DNA from: Tiliqua scincoides
Taxonomy: Eukaryota > Chordata > Lepidosauria > Squamata > Scincidae
Direction of reading: 5' to 3'
Length of the DNA stretch: 64,000 bases
Assembly: GCF_035046505.1 (NCBI RefSeq)
Contig: NC_089822.1
Coordinates: forward strand, 101,316,659-101,380,658
Part shown: one piece after another, positions 12,126-22,111 of the stretch
How the letters are laid out: each line of letters begins with the position of its first letter
Position numbering within the stretch: position 1 is the first letter of the stretch
Program-made: the position numbers and the translations under genes
Notes under the pieces: model-generated
The model's input: the letters and a program-made list of their open reading frames with translations, nothing else
What the model was told of the DNA's origin: nothing
Database searches by the model: none

Positions 12126-12408
12126 AATAATGTTGGAATGCTTTTTTATTGCCATACTTTCTGTTAGAGTCAAATTACCCTCCTTTATTTTCAATATTGT
12201 TTTCTTTTCTCTTTCCTTTCGTAACTTATAAGCCGACCATCTCCCTGGTTTATTTGCAAATTCAACTGACCTTTGTTTCAAATAATTCAATTTAATTTCC
12301 ATTTCTCTTACTGTTAACATAGATAACATAGTTGGCCTCTTCCTGTCCCACAGCATGTCAAGATTGCGTCATGGATCCTGCTGCTCTGTGGCAGCAGCTC
12401 AGCAGCAT

Positions 12409-12840
12409 TTCTTATCAGCAAGTTGATAAGCTGCATCATGCTTTACTGGGCTGTCCAAAAACACCCTTGTTCCAACAACATTCGCTGCAGTGGAGACTGT
12501 GAACAGAGCACTGACAGCACTAACTGGGCGTTTACAACAGAATAACACAGTTCTGCTATCATAAATGACCATATGGCAGCGTGCTGCATGTGCCACCAAC
12601 AGCCATACTAGAACTGCCACTACCAGACTCAGTTACCTCTTCCACCCCAGGTAAGCCATCAGGGGGGTGGGCAGAAAAGAGCAGGGATCGAGGCCTCCAG
12701 AGGCATGGCATGGATGAGTGGAGGGTGGATATCAATAGCTTCACTGATATCCTCCACTCCCTCCCAGCCTCGACAATCTCCTTTAGAGGTAGAGGCGAGG
12801 AAGGAGTCATAGGATGTGAGACAAATTAAGGAGGAACTAA
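12409..12840. repeat. Unit B upstream sequence with MITE-like remnant
   Basis: This continues the unit sequence seen at 480-560 and 30950-31010, then a MITE-like stretch (about 12540-12840) that is also present at 31570-31870. GCTGTCCAAAAACACCC near 12450 is the empty counterpart of the 31006-31499 insertion. No gene is seen. Confidence 0.45.
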
Positions 12841-13103
12841 ACTGAACTTTCTGCTATCCAAGCAATGTGAAGTTGGCAAACAGCAAAGATGCCACACACT
12901 TGGTCACATGAACCTGGACAAGTCCCAAGCTATATGGGCACAACATGATACCTGGCTGCGTCATTAGTAACCAAATCCTCCTGGGATTTGCATTGCTCTC
13001 TTTGTTGACATGACCATTTAAAAAGCCCCCAAGAGCAGTTTTCCCTGCTGCATCTCTGACAGAACTGATCCCACTTGTTCCTCTGAGACATTTCTCTTGG
13101 AAA
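12840..13103 (+). promoter_or_regulatory. TAS2R promoter block (gene 2)
   Basis: The octamer ATTTGCAT is at 12986-12993 and TTTAAA at 13017-13022, in the same order and spacing as before gene 1. The motif GTCATTAGTAAC just upstream is also kept. Confidence 0.6.
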
Positions 13104-14027
13104 ATGACCATGATGGATGAAGAAAACACAACTCCATTTGCTCTCGTTCTTCTCCTCATTTTAGGAATTGAATCCGTCATTGCCTTCTTAGGAAATGGAT
13201 TTATCATAGTTGTGAATGGCCACAGATGGCTCCAAAGCAGGAAGATGCTCCCTTCTGATCTCCTCTTGACCGCTTTAGGCTCTACCAGGTTTCTGTTGCA
13301 ATTGGTTGTAATGATGGGTGAGTTCTTGTATGTCTGCTCTCCGGAGTTCTATTGCTATAGTTATTTATGGAGGATTTTATTCTGTGCCTGGACATATTTC
13401 AGCTCAGCCAGCGTCTGGTGTGCTACTTGGCTCAGTGTTTTCTACTGCGTGAAAATTACCAACTTTGCCCACCGCTTCATCATGTGGCTCAAGCCAAGGA
13501 TTGATGTATTCGTGCTGAGAGTGCTTGGATTATCACTCACAGTTTTTTCCTTTCCTTTTGCTGCTTTGAGGATGAACATCTACTGCAATCCGATGGGGAA
13601 CATGACAGGGAATACCAGCCGAGAAGAAGATAGCAACAACGCTGGAATTTTTATTTCCCTGCAAGTCACGTTCATTGCCATCAACGTCAGCATCTGCTTA
13701 ACTGCATCCATTCTTTTGCTCATCTCGCTGTGGAGACACACCAGGAATCTGAAGAGGAGTGGCATCGCCACCAAGGACCTCAACACTCAGGCCCATATCA
13801 ATGTGGTCAATTCTTTGTCATTCTTTCTCTTCTTCTACATTCTATTTGCTGTTGCTGTAACATTTTACCTGCATTATTCTCTTGCTCTTGGTGTTGTTGA
13901 GGTACTGGCTGTTGGTGTTGCAATGTCCTTGTGTCCTTCGGCACACTCCATAATCTTAATATTGACCAATCCCAAACTGAAAGAAGAGAGCATACGAATC
14001 CTAAACATCAAACGAAGAACTTCATAA
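13104..14027 (+). CDS. TAS2R41-like: Bitter taste receptor, TAS2R41-like (gene 2)
   Basis: An open, intronless receptor of 307 aa from the first ATG, or 304 aa from 13113. The ATG at 13113 (MDEENTTPF) aligns with the starts of the paralogues, while the codon at 13104 is GTG in genes 4 and 5, so 13113 is the likelier ancestral start. All family landmarks are present: GNGFI in TM1, STRFLLQL in TM2, WLSVFYCVKI at the end of TM3, two sequons (NMT and NTS) in the second extracellular loop, WRHTRNLKRSGIATKD in the third inner loop, and LTNPKLK at the end of TM7. It differs from gene 1 mostly in the extracellular loops. It should act as a membrane bitter sensor; the ligand cannot be told from sequence. 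Confidence 0.93.
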   Translation: MTMMDEENTTPFALVLLLILGIESVIAFLGNGFIIVVNGHRWLQSRKMLPSDLLLTALGSTRFLLQLVVMMGEFLYVCSPEFYCYSYLWRILFCAWTYFSSASVWCATWLSVFYCVKITNFAHRFIMWLKPRIDVFVLRVLGLSLTVFSFPFAALRMNIYCNPMGNMTGNTSREEDSNNAGIFISLQVTFIAINVSICLTASILLLISLWRHTRNLKRSGIATKDLNTQAHINVVNSLSFFLFFYILFAVAVTFYLHYSLALGVVEVLAVGVAMSLCPSAHSIILILTNPKLKEESIRILNIKRRTS

Positions 14028-14830
14028 AGAGGAGAAGAGGGCAGCAGATATCTGCCAATGGTACCCAAGAAAAAAGATCACCTCACCCTCTTTCTCTTTC
14101 CTCCCTTTCTTCCTGCTTGTCCCTTTCCACTTCCCAGACACTCCTGTGCATGTTCAGCAGCCTCTGTTTGAAACTCCATTACTTACAAACAAAGATGTTT
14201 CTGGATTGGGATTCTTCTTCCTCTCTGGGATAGCTATCCCCCCTTCCTTGATTGGCAAGTCTCTGTCAAAAGGGGGTCCAAGGAAGTGGGATGGAGTAAT
14301 CATTGTTCTCTGCCAGTGCCTGAGTGACTCATTTGTTGAAAGCTCAGAGAGGACCATGTGCAAGTGGAAGGACTGGGAATTCCTTGGACAAATTTAAATT
14401 GGCAACTATGGATCATTTCTAGCTAAACTGTGGTCAGGGAATTTATTTTTTGCCATCTACTCCATCTAGCCAGTTTGCCGTTTTACAGTTTAGAAGCACT
14501 GATGAAGAGAGGGCTCTGGGGGCTGAATTTTCTTAGTAGCATGCCATTGCCATCTGCTGGCTGTTACTGGTTACTATATACATTTGTTCAAACCTTCCCT
14601 TGTATTTTCCAGAAAGCTCAGTCATTTCCCATTTACCTTATTATACTATTACTGCACCCCTTCTTTTTTCATATTGGTAAATTCCCTTTTTGTTTAGATA
14701 AAAGACCAAATAAATAAAGAAAAGACAAAATAAATAAATAGATCCTTTGTCTGCTTGGTCTCTATAGCTTGGGATGGTAGCATATGTATTTCCCCTTTTA
14801 TTATCCAGATCACGATATCTTGTGATAATG
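14028..14830 (+). other. Conserved 3' flank of TAS2R gene 2
   Basis: It matches 2722-3590 with CTTCCTCTCTGGGATAGC, TTTCTAGCTAAACTGTGGTC and CATCTGCTGG. AATAAA motifs occur near 14710 and 14730. No gene is seen. Confidence 0.5.
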
Positions 14831-14838
14831 AATTAGAC

Positions 14839-15925
14839 CAGTCATTCCAAAAATTTTCAGCACCAAGACCCAGTTTTTAATATGACATTCTATGGGGAAC
14901 CTCCTAGCATTAAAAAAAGTTTCTCCTTACCAGCTGAAGTCTCTGTTTTTTTTCAACATACATACAACAAACCTTTATTAGGCATATAGTCTCTGTTTTT
15001 ATTCTTTTTACTATTGTGGGGGTGCCACCTTCTGTAAATTTGTTGAGGTTCATGCTCAGAAGATTGGGACTATTCTGGTTGATTTGCATTCCCCTTTGCC
15101 TGGTCTTCAATAGGAGCCAAGGCGCAGTTGGTTACTCAAGAGCAGGGGTGCCCAAACCCCGGCCCTGGGGCCACTTGTGGCCCTCAAGGCCTCTCTATGC
15201 AGCCCTCAGGGAGCCCCTAGTCTCCAATGAGCCTCTGGCCCTCCGGAGATTTGTTGGAGCCCACACTGGCCCAACACAACTGCTCTCAGTGTGAGGGCAA
15301 CTGTTTGGCCTCTCAAGTGAGCTATGGGATGAGGGCTCCCTCCACTGCTTGTTGTTTCACGTCTGTGATGCAGCAGCAGCAGCAAAGGAAAGGCTGGCCT
15401 TGCTTTGTGCAAGGCCTTTTATAGGCCTTGAGCTATTGCAAGAGCTTCATTCAGTCATATAAATTCATCTTTAATATATTTATTTATGTAAATTTATTCA
15501 AATTTGAAATGTAAATTAATTCGGCCCCCGACACAGTGTCAGAGAAATGATGTGGCCCTCCTGCCAAAAACTTTGGACACCCCTGCTCAAGAGTAAATGT
15601 GCACATGTAGCTCAGTTTCTCTTTCCGTAGGGCTCAATACATTTGTCAACTTGGAGGGGGAACTTCCTTTTTTAGTGTTTTTTGGGGCCTGTGTTCAATT
15701 GATCAGGACCATTCCAGTGGCATTGCATTCCTCTTGGCCTACCCTTCAAAATGGGCAGAGGCACAGTTGCATACTCATGAGTAATTGCACAGTGTAGCTC
15801 AGTTTCACTTCCCATAGCGCTTGATGCATTTTCCTTGTCAGCTATCTACTTGTCAGTTTCAGGTCCCACCAACAATCAAGTGGCAACCCTCTGGTAGGTT
15901 GCCATCCACACTTTAGGAAACACTG
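14839..15925. mobile_element. hAT-like element, 8-bp TSD AATTAGAC
   Basis: A perfect 8-bp repeat AATTAGAC lies at 14831-14838 and 15926-15933. Ends are CAGTCATTCC and GGAAACACTG (inverted, imperfect). Gene 1's flank near 3587 (GAATTAGACTAC) shows the empty site. A second hAT MITE is nested inside (15143-15585). No transposase is visible. Confidence 0.8.
15143..15585. mobile_element. 443-bp hAT MITE, TSD CTCAAGAG
   Basis: The ends CAGGGGTGCCCAAAC and CTTTGGACACCCCTG are inverted repeats, flanked by perfect 8-bp CTCAAGAG at 15135-15142 and 15586-15593. Relatives are 20647-21096 and the short 57941-58100. Confidence 0.92.
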
Positions 15926-15948
15926 AATTAGACTATTCATTATTACAG

Positions 15949-16449
15949 TGTGAGGCTCCTGGGGTGGGGCCTCCATCAGCCTGATTGGCCCTTTAAGGGA
16001 GAGGCAAGACTCTTAGGGCAGGGCCTCTGCTCAGCCTGACTGGCCCTTTAAGGGAGCCCTGGGAAGGCCTCAGTCTGTCTCAGAGAGAGAGGGTTACAGC
16101 ATCTGGGTCCTCTTCCCTGGCTGGGCTGTTTCTGCCTAGGTCCTGGGCAGAGGCTGTTGACTGCAGAGCCTCTCAGCTTCTGGCCAGCCCCAGCATCACT
16201 GGCCTCCCAGCTTTTGTAGGACCAGCCAACCCCCCCCACAGCCCCTCCCCTTCCCCTCAGGGGAGGTAAAAAGGGTGGTTCCCTGGGAGCTGCCTTTCCC
16301 TGGTCTTAAAGACCTCCCTTCTTCCCATGTGCTGCCTTCACCTTGCCCTTCCTCCCACCCCGCTGGTTTCTCCCACCTCCTGTTGCCTGGCTCCCCAGCC
16401 CTGGAGCCTTCTCTTGAGCTAAGGTGGGGCCCGGGTGCAGCGCCCAACA
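15949..16449. mobile_element. Solo LTR, 501 bp, TSD TACAG
   Basis: It starts TGTGAGG and ends CCAACA, flanked by TACAG at 15944-15948 and 16450-16454. The sister flank near 3600 (TTATTACAGTATTTTATA) is the empty site. It contains a tandem pair of a ~55-bp segment with TGGCCCTTTAAGGGAG. It is a lone LTR-retrotransposon fossil of unnamed family, younger than the unit duplication. Confidence 0.8.
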
Positions 16450-16762
16450 TACAGTATTTTATATACTGCTTTTCTTGTAGATTCAAGGCAGTATACATAG
16501 ACAGACTGACCATAAACCCCATTTTTTCAAATGGGGTTTTTACAAGTGCTATTCTGTGACAGAAGCACACAGAACTCTCCATTTCTCCAGATGTTTCTCT
16601 TCATAGTGCGAATGTCATCCTGGCTGGGCTGTGTGAAGAAGCATCTCCTTCTGTCTGCCATACATCTCCCCCAATCAGTTTTACTGAATGACCCGTGATT
16701 CCAGTATTCTGAGAGAGAAAAAATCTGTATTGCTATGCATCATTTTATAAACAGCTCAAACC
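16450..16762 (-). repeat. Old CR1 fragment in unit B 3' flank
   Basis: It matches 3595-4090 and lacks the MITE found there at 3713-3913. It shows CCATAAACCCCATTTTTTCA and CAATCAGTTTTACTGAATGACC. Confidence 0.55.
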
Positions 16763-17185
16763 TACCTTGTCCTTATGTAGAGGAAAACATGGAAGGACCC
16801 CCCCACCCCCACAAGAGATAGGTTGCGGTGCTAGCAGTGGCCCCTTACTCAAGGTCAGCCAGAAAACCAGGGGTTAACATTAAGGCTCTGATTAGCAATG
16901 GGTGTGCTGCACAGCTGAAGCCACTAGCAGCACCCAGGTCAGTACAACATATAAGTAGCACCTGGAGAAAGGAGAGGTGTGGGTAGTAAGACGAACCTAT
17001 TGATAAATTGACGGACGGACTGACTCATGGACTGGCTAACTGACTAATGACCTGCCTAATGGACTAATTGACTGCCTGGCAAACTAGCTGAAAGGAGACT
17101 GCTGAGCGGTGAAGAGCTGAGGGGGTGCTGCTGCACCTAAAAGAGCTGCTGCTTTGAGAATTGGAAAGAGGGACCCTACAGCCCC
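16763..17185. other. Unassigned stretch with GACT-rich low complexity
   Basis: I see no gene. Positions about 17010-17095 are rich in GACTGACT/GACTAA tetranucleotides. It could be part of an old LTR element, but no ends were found. Confidence 0.3.
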
Positions 17186-18190
17186 ATAGAACATAAGAGC
17201 AGCCCCACTGGATCAGGCCATAGGCCCATCTAGTCCAGCTTCCTGTATCTCACAGCGGCCCACCAAATGCCCCAGGGAGCACACCAGATAACAAGAGACC
17301 TCATCCTGGTGCCCTCCCTTGCATCTGGCATTCTGACATAACCCATTTCTAAAATCAGGAGGTTGCGCGTACACATCATGGCTTGTACCCTGTAATGGAT
17401 TTTTCCTCCAGAAACATGTCCAATCCCCTTTTAAAGGCGTCTAGGCTAGACGCCAGCACCACATCCTGTGGCAAGGAGTTCCACAGACCGACCACACGCT
17501 GAGTAAAGAAATATTTTCTTTTGTCTGTCCTAACCCACCCAACACTCAATTTTAGTGGATGTCCCCTGGTTCTGGTATTATGTGAGAGTGTAAAGAGCAT
17601 CTCCCTATCCACTCTGTCCATCCCCTGCATAATTTTGTATGTCTCAATCATGTTCCCCCTCAGGCGTCTCTTTTCTAGGCTGAAGAGGCCCAAACGCTGT
17701 AGCCTTTCCTCATAAGGAAGGTGCCCCAGCCCCGTAATCATCTTAGTCACTCTCTTTTGCACCTTTTCCATTTCCACTATGTCTTTTTTGAGATGCGGCG
17801 ACCAGAACTGGATACAATACTCCAGGTGTGGCCTTACCATCGATTTGTACAACGGCATTATAATATTAGCTGTTTTGTTCTCAATACCCTTCCTAATGAT
17901 CCCAAGCATAGAATTGGCCTTCTTCACTGCTGCCGCACATTGGGTCGACACTTTCATCGACCTGTCCACCACCACCCCAAGATCTCTCTCCTGATCTGTC
18001 ACAGACAGCTCAGAACCCATCAACCTATATCTAAAGTTTTGATTTTTTGCCCCAATGTGCATGACTTTACACTTACTGACATTGAAGCGCATCTGCCATT
18101 TTGCTGCCCATTCTGCCAGTCTGGAGAGATCCTTCTGGAGCTCCTCACAATCGCTTCTGGTCTTCACCACTCGGAAAAGCCCCACAGGTA
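17186..18190 (-). mobile_element. CR1 LINE, 3' 1 kb of ORF2 and tail
   Basis: A 269-aa open frame (18185-17376, minus) is the C-terminal part of CR1 ORF2: CKVMHIGAKNQNFRYRLMGS, ERDLGVVVD, VRPHLEYCIQFWSPHLKKD, LPYEERLQRLGLFSLEKRR and FFTQRVVGLWNSLPQDVV are diagnostic. The CR1 3' tail follows at 17375-17186. It is 5'-truncated, and the long open frame suggests it is fairly young. Confidence 0.93.
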
Positions 18191-18299
18191 AGCTACCTAC
18201 TGGTTACCTTCCTGTTGGTTTTGGGCGACAGTGGTAGTTTCATATGCTGCTAGAGCTAGTTGTGTCTGAGCCAGGGGAACTAATTAGCTTAAAGCAAGC

Positions 18300-18830
18300 A
18301 TAAGTTCTCTAGCACAAGTTTGGAAAGGGAGTTTGGCAAAACACCTGAACAGCCATGCAGCACCATGTACAGTGCCCGACTGGCAGGCAATCCAGAATCG
18401 CTACCACAAACAGTATGGTCAGATGCCTGCCATCATTGCCAGCCACCTCTGACAGTGAAGGTAAGCCAGTGGCAGCGGTGGGGGTAGGTGGAATGGGGCA
18501 GGCAGGGGAAGAATAGGGGTTTGTCCTGGTGTAGAAGCTGTGGGCAGGAGGAAGAATAGGGGAGGGAGGGATGGATCCTGGCAGCACCGGAATCCTAACC
18601 CCTCTCCCTTACCGTGCAAAATGGCTGCTGCAGATCAGAGGAGACTCATTAGGATAGCAGAGGTTTACAACAACATAAGGAAAGAAAAATTCCATTACCC
18701 TAAGGAGGGTTCCGGAACTGCCCCCACACAGGATACAGTGTATGCTCTATTGGCATACTCTGTATACAATACAATACACTCTATACAATACTCCATAGGG
18801 GGGAGGCAATTTAGTTAAGACTGGACTATA
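18300..18830. repeat. MITE-like repeat related to 4109-4622
   Basis: It shares CAGCACCATG, GAAGGTAAGCCAGTGGCAG-type sequence and the right edge TTAGTTAAGACTGGACT with 4109-4622. No gene is seen. 18191-18300 is unassigned. Confidence 0.45.
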
Positions 18831-18832
18831 AA

Positions 18833-19710
18833 TCTCAATCATGTTTTCCCTGAATCACCTTTTTTCCAAATGTTGCAGATTTTCCTTGTGAGGAAGGTAG
18901 TTCAGCTATCTGATCATTTTGGATGCCTAAATTTGCACCTTATCCAGCCCTACAAGACTTTTCTTTCTAGGTGATGACCAGAATGGTATGCAGAATTCCA
19001 GGGTTTCTCAAACTGTGGGTCGTGACCCACTTGGTACATTGTGACCCAATGTCCGATGGGTCCTGGGTTGGTCCCTCCCACCTGCTCTTGTGTCTGGTTG
19101 GCTCCAAATTAAAGCCCTCTGGATACAACTGGAGGCTGCACCAGGCCTCCACAGGCCTCCAGAAGCAGCCCAGAAGTCACTTCAGGTTTACTTCCATGTT
19201 TGTAAAAGTGACTTTCAGCTGCTTACAGTGGCTTGTGTAGACCTTTTCAAGCCTTCAGAGGCCTGGTGCCAGAAAAGGAGGTGGGTCTCGGTGTCCTCCA
19301 CTGCAAAACAGATGGGTCATGGTAGGAAAAATTTGATAACCCTACAGTATTATAAATATGGTCACACTATAGATTTGTATAGGGACATTATGATATTAGC
19401 AAACTCATTTTTTATTACTTTCCTAATGACTCCAGCATGGAATTTGCACTGTTTCCATTGAGCTATCCTCTATACTTCAAGATATCTTTCATGGTTTGTC
19501 ACAAAGAGCTCAGATCCCATTCATGTATATGTAAAATTGAGATTATTTTTGCCCACTGTGCATCACTTTTATATTTATTATGTTTAATCTCTCTTGCTAT
19601 TTGGTTACCCATTCAACCAGTTTGGAGAGATCCTTTTGCATCCGTTCAGAACCTGATTTGGTTTATACCCACCCTGTATGGTTTGGTGTCATCTGCAAAA
19701 CTGGCCACTT
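18833..19710 (-). repeat. Old CR1 fragment split by a hAT MITE
   Basis: The stretch 18833-18998 and 19345-19710 matches minus-strand CR1 (compare 17640-18180: ATAGATTTGTATAG versus CGATTTGTACAACG, and the TTTGGAGAGATCC block). It is split by the hAT at 18999-19344. Confidence 0.6.
18999..19344. mobile_element. hAT MITE of the TTCTCAAACT family
   Basis: The left end CAGGGTTTCTCAAACT and right end AATTTGATAACCCTA are diverged inverted repeats, inserted in a CR1 fragment whose two halves align on either side. The 8-bp flanks CAGAATTC and CAGTATTA match only partly, so it is old. Confidence 0.6.
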
Positions 19711-19759
19711 AACGCCAGATACACTATGATGAACAAGTTAAAAAGGACCTGTCCTGTGA

Positions 19760-20040
19760 TGCTTCTCCCCTTCCTGTTTTTAACCTCCTAGAAGCCCTGT
19801 GAGTTTCCACAGTTAAAACAGCCTCTTGCAGGCGGCCTTCGTCCCTTGTTTGAAAAATACCATTCCAAGATGGCCATGCACTAGATGGGGATTCAGGATC
19901 CATCTTCCTATTTGGGGTAGCTATTCCGCTTACCAACAGAACTACCTCACCTACTGGGTAGCAAACTTGTCTGTCAAGATCTAAGGGTGGGTTCCACACC
20001 TCCAGACTGATACCATCATGTGGCTGTCTCCTGCCTTTCT
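19760..20040 (+). repeat. Decayed 3' flank of a lost TAS2R unit
   Basis: This matches 2810-3040: GGTAGCAAACTTGTCTGTC, GGGTTCCAC and the GGGGTAGCTATTCC counterpart of GGGATAGCTACCCC occur in the same order. No receptor lies upstream, so a TAS2R copy was probably lost or only the flank was duplicated. 20041-20297 holds nothing I recognise. Confidence 0.45.
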
Positions 20041-20305
20041 GCTCTGCCGACAGATAGGATTGTGCGATTAGATAAACAAGAAGGCAAAGGGAGTTTTTTA
20101 AAATATACAGATGGGTCCTGGAATCTGTGGATCTGGTATATGTAGTTTCAATTATCTGCTGAGCCGGAGGATACTGGGGATGCCCTTTAAAAAGGCAGAG
20201 AACAAAATGTAAACATTCTGTGGGCAGGAGTGTTCTGTGATGCAGTAGTTACCAACCTGTCATTCATCGGGGTCAGTTTACCAGATCTTAACTGAACTTC
20301 TAGAG

Positions 20306-20638
20306 CAGGGTGCTCCAAACTGCGGCCTGAGGACCGAATCTGGCGCCCTTCCTAACCCCTCCCCCGCATGAATGGAGCTTAGCATTCCACAGGGGGGAGG
20401 CTGCCTTTGTTGCTGCCGTTTTCCTCCAATGTTTGTGCTGTCCAGCCGCTTCCACGTTCTGTGGCCCAGCAGGCTCTGCTGCTCTGCTTCCATATTTCCT
20501 GGCAGACATGGCTGGGTGGAGCAAACATTGGGGGAGATCAGCAGTGACAATGGCAGCCTCCCCAGCGGAACAGGAAACTCCTGTTGCACCAGGGAGGCTG
20601 TTTTCAGCACGCAGCAGTCTCCAGTTTAGAGACTGCTG
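20306..20638. mobile_element. hAT-like element 1 of a back-to-back pair
   Basis: The left end CAGGGTGCTCCAAACTG pairs with the right end CAGTTTAGAGACTGCTG. It is flanked by TTCTAGAG (20298-20305) and TACTAGAG (20639-20646), 7 of 8 matching. Confidence 0.65.
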
Positions 20639-20646
20639 TACTAGAG

Positions 20647-21096
20647 CGGGGTGCCCAAACCCCAGCCCTGGGGCCTCTTGCGACCCTCGAGGACTCCCAA
20701 TCCGGCCCTCAGGAATTCCCCAGTCTCCAATGAGCCTCTGGCCCTCCTGAGACTTGCTGGAGCCTGCTCTGGCCTGATGCAACTGCTCTCAGCGCGACGG
20801 GCAACTGTTCAACCTCTCACATGAGCTGTGGGACAAGGGCTTCCTCCACTGCTTGCTGTTTCACATCTGTGATGCAGCAGTGGCAGCAATGGAAAGGCTG
20901 GCCTTGCTTTGTGCAAGGCCTTTTATAGGCCTTGAACTATTGCAAGACCTTCATTCATTCATATAAGTTCCATCTCTAATATATTCATTTATGTAAATTT
21001 ATTCAAATTTGAAATGTAAATTAATTTTTTCCCAGCCCCCGACACAGTGTCAGATGGATGATGTGGCCTTCCTGCCAAAACGTTTGGACACCCCTA
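20647..21096. mobile_element. hAT MITE 2 of a back-to-back pair
   Basis: The ends CGGGGTGCCCAAAC and GTTTGGACACCCCTA mark a copy of the same family as 15143-15585. It is flanked by TACTAGAG (20639-20646) and TTCTAGAG (21097-21104), so it appears to have used the duplicated target of its left neighbour. Confidence 0.75.
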
Positions 21097-21398
21097 TTCT
21101 AGAGAGATGGACATGCATTGTCAGGCTCTCTCAGCAGTTAGTTCTTTCTAGTACTCTCAAACCAAGAGTGATTAGCAAACTAGGTTTTCAAAGCTGTTAG
21201 AAGCTTTGGTACTAAACCAGATGCTTTACAAATAAGTATTCAAAAGAGCTGTAAGTAAAATATTTGTTTGAGCTTTCGCCTCAGCTTTAGTCTTTATTCC
21301 TTATGCGCATCATTTTATCTTAATTGCAAGAAGGCAGTTGGTAGTGTTGGGAGAAAATTTTCCCCTTTTGCAGTGATTAGTCCCTACTTAGTGATTAG

Positions 21399-21835
21399 GG
21401 GATGGATAGAGTGGATAGAGAGACGTTCTTTTCCCTATCACATAACACCAGAACTAGGGGGACATCCACTAAAGTTGAGTGTTGGGAGACTTAGGACAAA
21501 CAAAATAAAACATTTCTTTACCCAGCGTGTGATTAGTCTATGGAACTCCTTGCCACAGGAAGTAGTGATGGCATCTTGTCTAGATACCTTTAAGAGGGAA
21601 TTGGACAAATTTCTAGAGGAAAAGTTCATCACGGGCTACAGGTCATGGTAGGTATGTGCAAGGTATAGGTAGGCTACCTCTGATTGCCAGATGCAGGGGA
21701 GGACACTAGGACGCAGGTTGTGTCTGTTGTCTAGTGTGTTCCCTGAAGCATTTGGTGGGCCACTGTGAGATAAAGGAAGCTGGACTAGGTGTGCCTTTGG
21801 CCTGATCCAGCGGGGCTGTTCATATGTTCTTATCA
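21399..21835 (+). mobile_element. CR1 LINE 3' end
   Basis: The translation includes GGHPLKLSVGRLRTNK, FFTQRVISLWNSLPQEVV and EEKFITGYRSW, followed by the tail ending CATATGTTCTTATC. 21105-21398 holds no recognised feature. Confidence 0.85.
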
Positions 21836-22025
21836 CTGTTCTATGTCAAATTGCCAGGCCTTGTATCTAGTCAGGTCTATAGATTGGTTGACCTTTCCTT
21901 CAACCCAGACTGTTGCTGTCCCAGAAGAGCAGAGGGAGAGACTGAGGGACCTAACCAGTGGTGGGATTCAAATAAATTAACAACAGGTTCTATGTCCTAG
22001 TGATCATTTTAAGTATACCAAAAGA

Positions 22026-22080
22026 CAGTGCTTTTTATGTAAAAGAAAAGGTGCAGGAACTCACAGCTTGTTAATCTTTT

Positions 22081-22111
<31 letters not shown>

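Larger units (their letters stand above)
6953..12329 (-). mobile_element. L1 LINE, minus strand, interrupted twice by LINE-Z
   Basis: The element runs minus-strand from about 12329 to a poly(A) tail seen as a T-run just after 6952. ORF2 pieces include the reverse-transcriptase block with LRAFADDLVLI and KYLGIILTNKN, followed by GRIATIKMNVLPRMLFLFQ (frame 9522-8956) and a 368-aa C-terminal frame (8844-7738). Upstream ORF2 coding is at 12330-12127 and 10222-9959. Two LINE-Z copies sit inside it (7053-7635 and 10277-12125). It is flanked by a ~79-bp direct repeat (6874-6952 and 12330-12408), far longer than usual for L1. Stops and frameshifts leave no intact ORF2. Confidence 0.85.

Noticed and set aside
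20300-20782. Open frames on both strands in a GC-rich block
   Set aside because: They lie in the paired hAT elements and have no recognisable domain.
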